In this document: piece by piece, positions 21,670-33,820 of the stretch
Layout of the letters: each line of letters starts with the position of its first letter
Position numbering within the stretch: position 1 is the stretch's first letter
Assembly (NCBI GenBank): GCA_002049455.2
Contig: KV918855.1
Span: forward strand, 124,001 to 188,000
DNA from: Porphyra umbilicalis
Lineage: Eukaryota > Rhodophyta > Bangiophyceae > Bangiales > Bangiaceae
Length of the DNA: 64,000 nt
Direction of reading: 5' to 3'
Program-made: the position numbers and the translations under genes
The notes under the pieces: generated by a model
Database searches by the model: none
Told to the model about the DNA's origin: nothing
What the model saw: the letters and a program-made list of their open reading frames with translations, nothing else

Positions 21670-23042
21670 CAAAGCGCCTGTGGCCGCCGCCTTCATGCCC
21701 ACGCTACCCCGCCCGCCGCGTCATCCCACCCCCAGCACTGACGGGTCCCAGTGTTCTGCGCAGCGCGCCGCCTCGGCGGCCACTGATGGTGGACGCCGTC
21801 CCGCCGCCGCCGATGCGGGCCGCAAAGGACAACGCGCACCGCCAAGGACGCCGGCATCGGCGCTCCGCCTCGGCGGCCACTGCTACCGATACGGCGCCGT
21901 CCTGCCGCCGGCGGGGCGCGCCGCCAAGGACGCTGGCGTTGCCGCGCTGCCGCAACGGCCACTGCCGTTGATGAGCGCGCATCAACGGCACAGTCCCGCC
22001 TCCGTCGACGCGAGAACGGAGCATCTGTGCGCGCCAATTGTCGGTGCCGACCCGAAACGCGTCGGCGGTGGCGTAAGGCTTGGCGGCGGCGGCGGTAGAG
22101 GCGCGGCTGCGCCAAGCCGTTGCACATAGTCGGCCCGGTGGCGGGCGGCTCCGTTATGGTATCGCCGCCGGCCGCCGCATCTGGCGTCGTGCATGGATTG
22201 GCGGCACTGGAGCCGAACGCGCGAACGCGTGAAGGCGCATCACGCAGGCGGCCCGGTGCCGAACGGTGGCGTCCTGATATTGCCGCCCGCCACCGCCGTG
22301 GAGGTGGTGCATCCCTACCGGCCGCCGGGGGGACTTGTCAGTCCCCCGTTGCCGTCACCTGCCCCAAAGCACCATACCCCGTGCGCATCACCCCACGACA
22401 GCCACCGGCACGCTGGCGACGCCGTGGGGGGCGCGCCTCCGTGCAGCATGGTGCCGTGTAGCGCGGTGTCGACCAGCGCAGCGCCGAGTGCGCCGTCGGT
22501 CACCGACGCGAGAAAAGTGACACCCCGCAGTCGACACGGGAGTTCTCAACCCTCAACGGATTCCACCTGGGCCGTCGGAACATTCCCTGCACGTGCAACA
22601 CGCCCAGCGCCACCCACACGACCTTTGCTTCACTCTTCGGCCACTGTGGGCACCAGCAGGGGAGGTTGGGCACTGTGGCATCAAGTGCGGGGCACGCATA
22701 AAATAGAAGGGCTTGCAACAGACGATGTCCAGGTGGCGAGTTCAATCTGTGCGCGCAAAGACGGGGAGGGTGGCCTCAAGACTACAGCAATGACGTCTTG
22801 CAGAGCCGCCTGACTCAACCCGAGACGCATACCACCGCCCCGCGACCCACCACCACCCTACACACAACCTCATACGCCCACCACCACCCTACACGCCACC
22901 TCAAACGCATGTGCACAACCGCACACGCATGTGACGACTATAATCGACGCCCGAATCACGTGTCCGACGGGCCGCGCACAGGTGCTGACGCACTATCATC
23001 GGTGGTGTCTGCTGTAGTAGCTGCGGCCCCACCGGCGCACTC

Positions 23043-24614
23043 TTACAAGGCGTTGACATCCATGACGACCGACCCGCGTGCGCGTGCGGCGGCGGCAGCT
23101 GGCAGCGTCTCGCCAGAGGCGGAGCCGAGTCGCGACTGCTGCTGGGCAGTGGGGGAGGCCGCCAACTTGCCCTTGCGTCGTACGAGCGTCTCCAGGGCGA
23201 GGGCGACGCTGGAGAGCAACGCCGGCTGCAAGGTCGGGGGCATACCAGACCAGAGCCATTCCGCGACTTGGGCAGCCGACAAAGTGCCTGAAATGAGAGA
23301 GTAGCCCCTGACGTGCGTCGCCAGGGCCCCCTTAATGAGAGCGGACGCCAGTTCTGGGTCTGCATCTGCGACAGGGCAGTGGCACATCTGTACAATAACC
23401 ATGTGTGCCACACGGAGCGGCGGGCTGCTGCCAAGGGCCTTGTCGTAGAAAAACGGCATCTCGGCCGAGAAAGCCCCCCGCGTGCCGGTCGGCCACAGGC
23501 TGTCGGGGTTGACGGCGACTGTCTCGTTCTCGGGAAGCGGGTAGACTGTCGACTGCCCGGTTTTCTGCGCCTTCGCCTTGCCCTTTCCCTTGGTGCTGCG
23601 CTGCGGCGCCTTCGCCGGCGACTTGGCCTTGCTGATGGCGGCGGCGTAGAGGCCCATGCGACCGCCCGGCGGGCCGCGGTGCCCCTTGCGGCTGCCTCTG
23701 CCACTGTGCTGTTTCGCAACGGCGCTGTTCCGGTCCTCATTGTCGGTGGGTTCGTCCTCCGTGGCGCCGACATCGTCACCGCCGTCGAGGTCGCTCTCAA
23801 CGGCGTTGGCGGCGCGGCGGTTCGCTTCCACAGCGCCTTCGTCGCGATTCTCAACCAGAGCGTCAAACGCCACGTTGTTGCTGACGTGGAGCACGAACGC
23901 CTGGCTGCCATTGGACTGCAGCAGCTTGATCGACTCGCCCCGGCCGACGTCCGCAGCGCAGGTGTTGGCCCGCAGCCGCGTCACATTGCGCCGCCGTTCG
24001 GCGCCCATCTCGGAAGCGGCCGCCGAGACGCTCTGCGTGTTGTCAACAAGGTTCTTGCCAGTTTCGTCATTCATCATGACGCAGACAAAGTCCGACTCAT
24101 CCAGGTCACGCTTGCACGTCTTGCGGAGTAGACGCCCATCCTTCAGCTGCCACCGGTCCAGAGCATACGTCTGGGTGCCGTACTGGTGCCCCGTCAGACC
24201 GCACACGCCGCAGAGCTTGAGGTGGATGCACTTCGCGTCACCACACTGGCCCTTCTTGTGGAAGGGGTGGTCCGCGGGCAAGCTGTGTCGGCAGAGCGTT
24301 TGGCGTAGAGGGCAGGTGCGCGCCGTGTGGCCGCTCCCGTCCGGCGGCGCCACGCAGTGGCAAATGCCACACATCCCCATGTTGGGATGGGTGGGGATGG
24401 CGGCAGCGATGAGCGGGGAGTGGTAGAAGAGACGACACAGGCCACACAGACGCCACCTGTGGAAGGCCAGGAGGTCGTGAGTACTCTGCCACGGCTGAAA
24501 TGGGGCGATCAAGGGACGCGGCAGAGTGGCGAGGCGCGCCACAGCAACTACGCAGCCGCGTCCTCCCGTCAAAGCCATCAAGGGTGGCCCACGTGGCCCT
24601 GCGCCGCTCTCCAT
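23043..24614 (-). CDS. Zinc-knuckle protein of the duplicated block
   Basis: Minus-strand frame of 523 residues from the ATG at 24612-24614 to TAA. Residues 57-143 hold a dense Cys/His cluster: CGLC, CGIC plus HTARTC (C-x2-C-x10-H-x4-C), CRHSLPADHPFH, CGDAKC, and CGVCGLTGH (C-x2-C-x4-H), suggesting several zinc knuckles for nucleic-acid binding. The middle is acidic (ESDLDGGDDVGATEDEPTD) then basic (KQHSGRGSRKGHRGPPGG, STKGKGKAKAQ). The C-terminal third is Ala/Leu-rich and probably helical. It lies convergent to the transposase, across the minisatellite. Its presence in both block copies suggests it belongs to the same unit. No family recognised; an accessory DNA-binding protein is inference. 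Confidence 0.6.
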   Translation of the reverse strand: MESGAGPRGPPLMALTGGRGCVVAVARLATLPRPLIAPFQPWQSTHDLLAFHRWRLCGLCRLFYHSPLIAAAIPTHPNMGMCGICHCVAPPDGSGHTARTCPLRQTLCRHSLPADHPFHKKGQCGDAKCIHLKLCGVCGLTGHQYGTQTYALDRWQLKDGRLLRKTCKRDLDESDFVCVMMNDETGKNLVDNTQSVSAAASEMGAERRRNVTRLRANTCAADVGRGESIKLLQSNGSQAFVLHVSNNVAFDALVENRDEGAVEANRRAANAVESDLDGGDDVGATEDEPTDNEDRNSAVAKQHSGRGSRKGHRGPPGGRMGLYAAAISKAKSPAKAPQRSTKGKGKAKAQKTGQSTVYPLPENETVAVNPDSLWPTGTRGAFSAEMPFFYDKALGSSPPLRVAHMVIVQMCHCPVADADPELASALIKGALATHVRGYSLISGTLSAAQVAEWLWSGMPPTLQPALLSSVALALETLVRRKGKLAASPTAQQQSRLGSASGETLPAAAAARARGSVVMDVNAL

Positions 24615-26167
24615 AGCGGCATCTCCCCCACACCCCCCACAGAACAATCATGAGTGCCCCACGGCGCCTCAACGCCCCCCCCCAGCGCGCGGAGAGCACC
24701 GACGCGCCACGCCGCACAGCCCCAGAATGCATCTCCGCGGCGGGTGATTGCAAAAGAGGCCCGACCAAAGTGGCAAACGATGGCAAGGCGCTACGGCGTG
24801 GGGCCCATTCAGCCACTCATTCGCAGGTACCGCTACAAAAAAGAAGGCGGTGGGGTGGCAAAAACAACATCACAGAGCAAACTTTACCTGAAGAGACGGT
24901 ACGGGGCATCACATGGCCCGGATGACTCGCATCGACTGCCGCTGCGGGAGCAGTGCAGTGCTTGCCGGTTTCAAAAGCGGAGCCGTGCTGGCCGCCATCA
25001 TACCCGCAGGGCGCCAAGTAAAAGATGCGGAAGCGGGCAGCAAAGCGGAAGGGCGATCACTGCCGATTTGGAGAGCAGCCGCCGATGGCCGTAGAGGGCG
25101 CCCAGGGGAGCTTTTAGGAGGTGGGCGCCGAGGGGATGCCGTTCGTGTTGAAAGAGGAGCGCAGCTGACTGGTGCGGAGACCGGGGGGCAGGGATCCCAC
25201 CCCGCCGTGTGCTGCCAGGAGCATGGTGGGCGTGTGGGCGCGCCTGTCGCGCCAAAACTGGGCTTTGATGATACCCGTGCCGCTGACAGAGAAGCATGCG
25301 GTGAGACCAGGGAGAGAGAATGAAATCGTCGGTGATCATGGCATTTTATTGGCCCTCGGATTCCCCCAGCTCTCGTGAGGCACTCGGGATTTAGTGGTCC
25401 ACTTCGGGTTTGGGCAAACGTTGACAACATCTAAGGTTGCAATTTATAGAAAAGCACCATAGACACTTCCTGAGACATCTGGCGAGCGATCCAATAAGGA
25501 TCGCTCTGCAACCTCTCCCTTTCAGCAATGTTCTGGCAGTCGCTGCAATGATGGCCTGCACGTCGGTGGCTTCGTAGAAAGAGAACGACGCATACTAGCG
25601 TTCCGTTTTCTTCTCCTGCTCAAGGCTCCGTGCACATCGCCCACGCGGCCCGCCCGTTCCCGCTGCCAGCCCCCCCTCCCCGTGCCTCAACGCGCAGCCG
25701 GGCCACCAAGGCGGCCACCGCCGCCACAACCGCCCCACATCCCGGCCGCCGCCACTGTCGCCGCGACCATTGCACACGCCATCAACAAATCATGCACAAA
25801 TACGCAGAAGAGAAGGGAACGCCGTGCAGAGGAGAGAGAAGCGCGCGTCAGACGCGCTGCAAACAGACAACATCATACATACTGGCAGTTCGACTGACGT
25901 CCACACCTACAAACATATCACTCACAGATACACAACGCCACCGCCACGGCCTCATCCCCGCGCTCCCCCCACGCCCGCTCCCCCTTCCGCTGGATTGCCT
26001 CCTCCCGCTCCCCCTCCCCCTGCTCCTTCCCCCCCGCCGGCTTGTTGCAGGGGGAAGAAGGGTGAGTCGCGGACTTTTAAAAGGCAGAGAGCGGCCCAGC
26101 CGTGGCCGAGTGGGTACGCTGCGAGGGCGCACCCGGAGGCGGCGGCTGTCAGCAACGTCGCTGCAGG

Positions 26168-26290
26168 CGGCGGCCCAACAGAACGCCGAACAGAATCGCT
26201 GTTGGGCAACAGCCGAACAGAAGGCCATTTGTTGGGGCCGCCTGTTCGGAAACAGACGCCGAACAGAACGCCATTGTGTTCGGCGCCGCT
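26168..26290. repeat. Short palindromic repeat, copy 1
   Basis: Contains CTGTTCGGAAACAGACGCCG followed by AACAGAACGCC, alternating inverted copies of CTGTTCGGC and CCGAACAG. Related to 27349-27404. Confidence 0.55.
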
Positions 26291-27348
26291 GTTGGTCTGT
26301 CTCATGTGGCGGTTCCTCCACTGCCAGGAACTGGCTCGTGTAACGGCTCTCTTCATGGTGGTTAGTGAGATTTTGAAAGCCTAAGCCTGTTTCAGGCTTT
26401 AAAGAAGGTATGTGGCCCACCCCGTCATGGACTGCTGTGCGAGGAAGTGCCACATCTTCGCTAGTTAATGTCAAATACGACTCAGCCAGCCCTGTCCTTA
26501 TGTGTACCTCGTTGAAGAAGGATTGGTGCAATGTGACCACTGGCCGTCCAGCGTGCAGGCAGCCTTCCACCTCGTCCTCTCAACCACCCACGTGCCATTT
26601 GCCGATGGCTTCCCGGCTGGGCAATTGCTACCTTCGGCCAACTGCCACGAACACTGCTCGTTCCACGAGCTGCCCAGCTCAACCGCCCCCCCCCTGGCGT
26701 CAACGCCCTCCCTCAACCTTTTCACTTGCTCTATCGGTGCATGGCCTCTGGGCGCGATTCTTAACCGCCTGTAATGCGTTTCATGGCACTTTCCTTGCGT
26801 GCGGTTCCCCTGCCCGCGAGCCCCCGACAACCCCCACCACGATTTGCTGCGGACTGTTTCTGCGGCACAACCTCGGCTCTGCAGCGCTAGTGGCTCTGTA
26901 TGTGATCATGATCTGCATGCGCTTTCCCTCACGCCGTCGTTGTGGGAACAGGCGTACTAACCTTCTCTTTCTTTGGCGTGGCTTCACTGTGTCTACTGGG
27001 TCATTCTACTTCTCGTGGGGCTTCTCTGTCTCTGTTCGCACCAGGCTGGATTGGTGGTGCGTTGAGGCTGGTATTTGTAGAAGCGAGTGAAGGAGTAGCT
27101 CCGTGTCTTGTGGGCAAGACGCCATAGCCTGGCCCTGACCGTCAGATCAGGAATTGCGCCGTTTGCATGTATTTGTGAAAAATGCTACGGTCTGCCCACG
27201 TTGGACTGCAACTTGAATTCGCAAGCCTTCTCTCCCAATGACCCTCATCAAGAGCACCCGATCCCGTCCTCAATCACATGTGCTGCACGGTCCTTCGAGA
27301 AGTCCCGAGATCCAGCACCTAGCACCGAACAGGACTGTCACAGAATCG

Positions 27349-27404
27349 CATCTGTTGGGCGTCTGTTCGGCAACAGACGCCGAACAGAATGGCGTTCTGT
27401 TGGG
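27349..27404. repeat. Short palindromic repeat, copy 2
   Basis: GTCTGTTCGGCAACAGACGC then CGAACAGAATGGCGTTCTGT: two nested hairpins, matching 26242-26272. Miniature-transposon-like, but no target duplication was found. Confidence 0.55.
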
Positions 27405-30400
27405 GCTGCCTCCTGCAGCGACGATCGTGCTGTGCCGACCTCCCGCTCACCTTGCCTGCAGGCCCAGCTGGGGGGCATGAGGTTCCACTCGGCAGGAAGC
27501 CCCGGCTGAGGGGTGCCTTCCAGATCGTCTCGAGACAGCGCATAATTTACCTGGCTGTGGGAACACGCCGACGCTTTGCTTGAGGCGCCGCTCGAGCGGC
27601 GCTATTTGCATGCAAAGGGGGCGGCCCTGCACACCCCCAGTTCAGGGCGGTCTTATGGATGGTGAGGCAGGCTTTCGATTGGTCGAGAGTGCCAGGAAAC
27701 GGTTATTCTTCTATTTGTTTGTCGTACAGAGAGGCATGGACGGAGACCTTCCAGGAAAAAGACGAAGGGACCCCCGAGCCCAACAGATGTGCCTTTTCCT
27801 CTTCTACGTTTTCATGTTTTTTTTCTGTCCTGGGAGCCCACCGCCTCACTCCACCTCACGGCCTCGGAGCCAAGAAGCCCAGGAAAAAATTGTATTAACT
27901 GGGTGTGTGCAGGGCCGACTCAGGCGGCCATGGCCTGCCGGCGAGAGAGGCCGAGGTGACTGTAGCTGCGGGGGGGGGGGGGGGGGGAAGACGACGTGCT
28001 CTGGCGGCGACGCGCAACCGGCCGCGGCGGCGGCGGCGCCCGTGGCGCACAGCACGACGTACTGTGGCGGGTCGGCGACCGCCTCCCCCCGCGCCCCCCC
28101 AGCCCCTCCCCCTCAACCACCCCCCCTGCCCCTCCTTACCCTGTCGACGCATCAGAGGCTCCTCCAGGTGGCTCCGGGAGAGACAAATTATGGTCTAGGA
28201 GGTCTTGCAGCGACTTCCTACTCTTCCTGTTGTGAGGGAGTGAACGGGATATGGTGGATCAAGACTTCTTTTCTTGCCGTGAACCATGCAGCTAAAAACA
28301 GATCCCGACACCAGGTTTAATTTGGCACCCAGCGCTTCGCTCACCAGAGTTCTCCCAATGCCTCTTGTGAACCCAACATTTTCCTTCCACAATCATCTGC
28401 CAGTTGGCGGAGCGTTTACAAGGTCGCTAGATGTTTTCGCGATGTGCAGTGGACAGCGCTGGCCAGCCGCAGTGCTAGTTGACCGGCGGTTGCAAACCAG
28501 AGGTGTGATGTAAGGCGCGTCGCCAAAGAATGATCTGATCTGAGAAACGCTCACAGTAAGTCACAGCAGTTCACAGCAGCTTACAGCACAGAATTTGAAA
28601 TTGCAGTGATCGTCCTTGCCTCCCACAGAGCCATCCAGGAGCCCTCAGCATACAAGTTTATTTCAAAGCATAGTCACAGCACGGTGACAGCATGCTGTAA
28701 TTCCAGGCACGTGCGTGCAATACCCTGGCCTTCAGGGCAGTGGCGCGCTCGGCGACGCATCGACACCGGGCACGCCGGCCGGCTCCATACACGCGAGCGC
28801 GCATGGGGGCACGTACAGCCAAGTTGCCGTCGCTGGGAGAGCGTGGGGCGGGGAAAGGGGGGCCGCCGCCGCCACTGCGGCGGCGGCGGCCCGCGGGCGT
28901 CGCGTGACACCCACAGAAGGGGCCGTCACTGCGCCGCGCAGCGCACCTGCGCACGGCGGGCAGGGCGGCCGACACGGCGCACGGGCGGGCGGGTGGGACT
29001 GATCGCCGCGCGACGGGGCGTCTCTAACGGCGCCGCTAGATGGCGTCAGAAACCGCCGACGCGCCGCCGCAACAGAAGACGGCGCGCAGGCACGATCAAC
29101 TGGGGGGGGGCAGAGTGGCAGGCGCCGTCCGGGCTCTGTGACCCTTGTGGCAGGACAGTACTTCTCAGCCACGTAACCCTATTCGCTTTTTAGCGTCATC
29201 GCGACCCTTCCAACGCTGACACGCCCTCAGATCCTGAGGACACGAATGCAGACTTTCACCTCTGAAACGGAGGTCAAGTCCCGATATCTAAGTATATGTG
29301 TGCATCACTACACTTTGAGAGCACCCTGTCCCACAGGCCAGGGAACTTGCTGTGGAACTTGCTCGGATCCGATCATTCTTTGGCGACGCGCCATAAATCA
29401 TTTCTGGCGTCGGGTCAAGGCCCTGGGCTACTCGTGGCGGCGGCGACCGCGTCGCCGCCGGCTTGAATAACCGCAAGCAGGTTGAGCAGAACGAAAGGGG
29501 AGGTGCTGGAATATGAACAAGGCCAGGTGAGCAACCAGAAAAAGTCATAACGGACAATTGGTTGTCCGGTGAGGGTCGGAGTGCGGGGACACATGCACTG
29601 CGCGGTGGTCAGGTCTGCGCTGGAGTCACCGGATGCATGCAGCCACAAAAAAGAACGAAGAAGCACAGCTGAAGCTGACGAGGGGGGGAGGGGATGGGAA
29701 GAGGGCGAGGGAAGGTAGCGGAGGAAGGGGTAAGGTGCGGCTGGTCGAACAATCGAGACAGGGGCGTCGAGAAAAAGTACAGAGCAGAGGGCAGAGTCAC
29801 AAAACGATAGGGGAGGGAGGGTTGGGGGCAGGCGGTCGGGTGAAAAGATGGTGGCGGCAGTGAAGGGGCGATGGTGGCGCCTGAAAAACACTGGCGAATG
29901 ACGCGGACGACCCCACAACGACGGGACAGGGACGCCCCGGCGTGTGCAGTTTGGAGCAGCTTAGAGCCCCCTTCAACCTCCAGCCTTGGTCAGTATCTGG
30001 AGTCGTTAGAGCATTGCCAACAACTCAGGCTATCGCTATCGGCTATTGCATTCTAGAACCAAGTCCGCGTCCTTAGACAGCCACATGTACGTCAGCGGTT
30101 GGCTGCTGTGCTGTCATGAGCCTAAGTACCCGCAGGTTTCCTTACACCAAGCCTTGTCTGGGCCCGATCAAGACGATATTTCCTGCCAGGACTTGATTCA
30201 CTGCAGCGGCAGATGACAACTGTGGTGAGCAGCCGTATCAACCGTAACGAAGGCGCAGAGAACGCTCGTCGGCAGACGGACAAAGAAACAGGTCAAAATG
30301 TGCAGCACTTGATGACGACCACGCCTAGAAGGACGTCACTGTAGGAGCATTGCCATCCACGACAGCTCTTGCGGACGTTTCCACCACCTCTGCCCACAAG

Positions 30401-30800
30401 AAACTGACAGTCAATCTTGCAGACGTGGCGCACACGTTGCAGCCACGTGCTAGTATTTGCTGTGAAACGGGTCGTTGATCCATCTCATGGGCCAATCAGA
30501 GGCCCCCGTGAGATAGCCTCGGCTATCCTAAAAGCTATTCCGACTCGAAATAGAAAAGCGATAGCCGCACAGCTATTCTTGGTCAGCGAAAGCCAGAATC
30601 AAGTAGGTAATTCGATTTCCATGGCCCGAACAAAAAAAGAGCTTCTTCGTCTAAAAAGTGGTGTTACATCGGACTTCAGGTGCTTATTGGGACACGTTGT
30701 GCAACGTGGCTTGAATATGGGGATAGCATCTCATTGTTAACAATGCTCTCAGGGTGGGCATCTGCAGAGGATCCATGTCGACTCAATCCGAGCTGTAATT

Positions 30801-31471
30801 AGAGAGCGTCGGCAAGTCGGGCGTGGGTATCAAATGTGGGTAGAATGTGGGTCGCCGACCCACGTCGGATGTACCCACATCTTCCCCACATTTAGCGTCG
30901 GCAAGTGTCGAAATAACGGTTGTTACGATTTGAGCTCTCCACATCTACCGCAACGGCACTGCAGCGACCTCTGTGCGAGCACCACCTTTTAATTGCCCTC
31001 AACCCCCAGCACTATCACCCCTTCCCCCGTGGAGAGACGCCCCGGCCGACCATATGACAGGGCGGCGGTCGATGGAGATGGGGGATGTCGTGGGCATAGT
31101 GCGAGTTTTGGATGGAGGGGCGCCGGCAGTTAAGGGCGCTGGGGGGAAGGGGGGGTGACGGCATCGGGGGGGTATGGTGCCGGTTGACAAAGGCAGCTTG
31201 TACGGTGCAAGATGATGCGCCTTCTCGATACACCCGAAAATGGAGACACAAGCGCCCGTGGTGGGCGCCAAGCCCGGGCCGAGACGAGCGGTGGTGGCAC
31301 AACTAGCGCCACGTGTGTGGCCACGTGGTCCTCACCGACCGGTATTTGGCGTGGGTCGGATGACCCAGATAGCCACAAATGGCTTCCAAATGTAGGTAAC
31401 GGCTGCTACGTGGCACGAAACGTGTCCTCGATCCACGCCGCCGACCCACATTTGACTTGACGACGCTCTCT
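30801..31471. mobile_element. TIR element A (671 bp, non-autonomous)
   Basis: Begins AGAGAGCGTCGGCAAGTC and ends with the complement of AGAGAGCGTCGTCAAGTC; both sides are flanked by ATT (30798-30800 and 31472-31474), a 3-bp target duplication. Just inside each end are several direct GTGGGT motifs (TATCAAATGTGGGTAGAATG), probably transposase-binding sites. No transposase coding. The 3-bp duplication suits PIF/Harbinger or CACTA-type elements; the family is not settled. Confidence 0.75.
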
Positions 31472-31935
31472 ATTGTCTTAGCCGGGTGATCTGTCATGTC
31501 ACGCAATAGAGACCTTCGGCATGTCAAATGTGGGTCGACGGCGTGGGTCGGGGACACGTTTCACGCCACGTTAAGCCTTGGACCCACATTTCCATCCCAT
31601 ATATCGCTAAGGAGGCCCTTCGACCCAAAGTCAAAACCCTGTACCCACCGAGGTGACCGCAGCCACGTAGCAGTCCATGAGTAGCTTACATGGCTGTTTC
31701 CGCCAATTGCTGGCATCCGTTGGTCTTCGATGCCCGGTCTTACGGGTTGCGAAGGACAGTCGCCCATTCATTCTTCTCGCACATATGCGGCGCCCTTTCC
31801 CCGCCGTGTCTCCTCGGTGCCGTTGATATCCGTTCCCCCACCACCGACCCACCCACCCACCAACGATTCTTTCTGTTCCATTCTTACCACGCTGCTTCGA
31901 TCATGGCCTTCTGCAGTCCACCCGAGATCGCAGGC

Positions 31936-33820
31936 GTACGCACAGGGCGCCGTCGCCTTCGCCGTCGGCAGTCCAACCGCGATCGAAGGCGTACGCACAG
32001 GGCACCGTCACCGGAGCCGTCGGCAGTGCACCCGCGATCGCAGGCGGACGCACAGGGCGCCGTCACCGGCGCCGTCGGCAGTCCACCAGCAATCGCAGGT
32101 GTATTGTCCCTGACGCGTGTTTGGATCATTTTTCTCGCTATGGAGCATAGCGTCGTGGGATGTTGTCAGAAAAGAGATCTGAAGGCACATCTGAGAAGGC
32201 CATGAGAAAGGGGTTATTTTGCCTACGGCATGTGCCGCCTTTTTCTTTGTTCTTCTGGCCCTTTCTGTATACCGAAGTTGTGTTTCACTGACGTCGTTTT
32301 TGTTACTCCAGCGACGCGAAGATGGATCACTCAAAATTGGATTGACTACACGGGCTACTTGATAACTGATGGCGATCATGATTCTGAGCAGTCCGATCGA
32401 GTCCTCTGCATCGATGGTCCACCACGCGGACGCCGCGTCCTTCTCACCGACTTGCTGCTGTTCCTCGCCAAGCGCCATCGCCCGCCCACACCCTCTCCCC
32501 TTCCTTCCGTCCCTTCCTACCGCGTGGCTCCCCTCCGCTTTCTTCCAACCCGCCCACACCCCCTCCCCTGCCTTCCGCCCCTTTTTTTCGCGCGGCGCCC
32601 CTCCGCTTTCTTTCCCCCCGCCCCCCCCTAGACGTCCTCCGACGGGGGGGCGAGGCGGCGGCGATGGCGGGACGACGCGTCTGGGACGGGCGGGCGAGGC
32701 GGTGGCGACAGGGGGGCGAGGCGGTGGCGACGGGCGGGCGAGGCCGCGGCGACGGGCAACAAGTGGGCGGCGACGGGCGGCAAGTGGGCGGCGACGGGCG
32801 GGCGAGGCCACTGCGACGGGCGGCAAGTGGGCGGCGACGGGCGGCAAGAGGGCGGTGACAGGCGGGCGAGGCCGCAGCGATGGGGGGGCGTCAGCTGCGG
32901 GATGACGGTGCTGAGTTGCAGGTGTCGGTGGAGGCACCATTGCACTGTCGGCTGCCCCGTGCTGCCTTGCGGGTAAGTACAAGGCGGGACATAAGAGGTG
33001 GGACCTGGGGCGGAGTTTTGGGCGGGGGGCATCGGGCGACGAGGCGGCATGCTGGTTTTTACCGCCGTCGAGCCATCTTGTGCGGGCTAAGAGAGTGCAG
33101 GCAGTGTGGGGGGCGGTGGGGGCGAGGGAGGCAGCGGCAGCGGCGAGGGAGACAGTGGTAGCGGAGGGGGGAGACTCATTCCCGGCAGGATAGGCCGCGG
33201 TTTTTTGTATACACGTTTCATGTTGAGCCGCTCCTTGGCAAGAGAGGAGGTTGGGCAAGTGAGGAGGACCGAGCGGGAGCGAAGGTTGGAGCGGGAGGGT
33301 GCGGCTGGCGGGACTGTCGTTTTGCCTGTCGGCTGAGAGACAATGGCCGACGCTGCCGCGAGAAAGCGCGCGCGCTCGCAGACTGCCACCACCTGGTGCG
33401 AGCTTGATCCCGATCGATCCACTTGATCCGTAATGTTTCGGGCACTTCGACGCTGATATGCGCTATGTGCGCTCAACCCATCGATCACTGCCCTTTTTTT
33501 TCGAGCCTACGAGTGCAACTGGCACCAAAAGAAGCGTCTTCCCTAGAGCTTCCTGCAGGTATGTTTATCCCCTGTTCGGCTATATATCGAGGCAACGGCG
33601 TTCTTGGGGAGAAAAAGCAATGGGCAAACAAGCTGGAATCGACGATTCTGGTGATCCACTTTGGGCGTCGTTGATTCAGAACCGCGTCAGGGACAATACG
33701 CACAGGGCACCGTCACCGGCGCCGTCGGCAGTGCAACCGCGATCGCCGGCGTGCGCAGAGGGCGCCGCCACCGGCGCTGTCGGCAGTGCACCCAAAATTG
33801 AAGGCGTGGGCGCACGGCGC
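31936..33820. repeat. 55-bp tandem repeat split by an insertion
   Basis: Units starting G(T/G)ACGCACAGGG lie at 31936, 31991 and 32046. The next unit is cut at its GTAC by the nested element and resumes at 33697, with another unit at 33751. Joining the two sides across one TA keeps the 55-bp phase exactly. Confidence 0.85.
32104..33696. mobile_element. Tc1/mariner-like element C, nested in B (1593 bp)
   Basis: TIRs start TTGTCCCTGACGCG on both sides (14 perfect bases, about 25 with mismatches) and are flanked by TA at 32102-32103 and 33697-33698. TA duplication is the hallmark of Tc1/mariner insertion, and the interrupted 55-bp repeat shows the empty site. The interior holds a GC-rich degenerate repeat (GGCGACGGGCGG, about 32640-32880) and Pro/Arg-rich frames but no recognisable transposase, so it is non-autonomous. 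Confidence 0.82.

Larger units (their letters stand above)
17778..24650. repeat. Duplicated transposon block, copy 2
   Basis: Direct copy of 10247-15912. Homology is demonstrable to about 23866, where copy 1 enters the gap; the zinc-knuckle ORF carries the block at least to 24614. It differs from copy 1 by an 8-unit instead of 4-unit 94-bp array and a 45-bp tandem duplication at 21580-21669. Its right terminus is not identifiable because copy 1 is missing there. Confidence 0.85.
24660..30797. other. Gene-poor region
   Basis: No supported gene in 6 kb. Items seen: a perfect hairpin GAGCGATCC-AATAA-GGATCGCTC at about 25486-25508; an 18-G run at 27970-27987; short CACAGCAG-type repeats at 28552-28590; and two copies of a palindromic CTGTTCGG repeat (listed separately). 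Long Pro/Arg-rich frames at 25630-26384 and 27580-28320 are open on more than one strand and are treated as shadows. Confidence 0.45.

Noticed and set aside
32008-33258. 416-codon minus-strand frame as the transposase of element C
   Set aside because: Pro/Arg-rich repeat text with no DDE or helix-turn-helix motif, and it crosses the element boundary at 32104.
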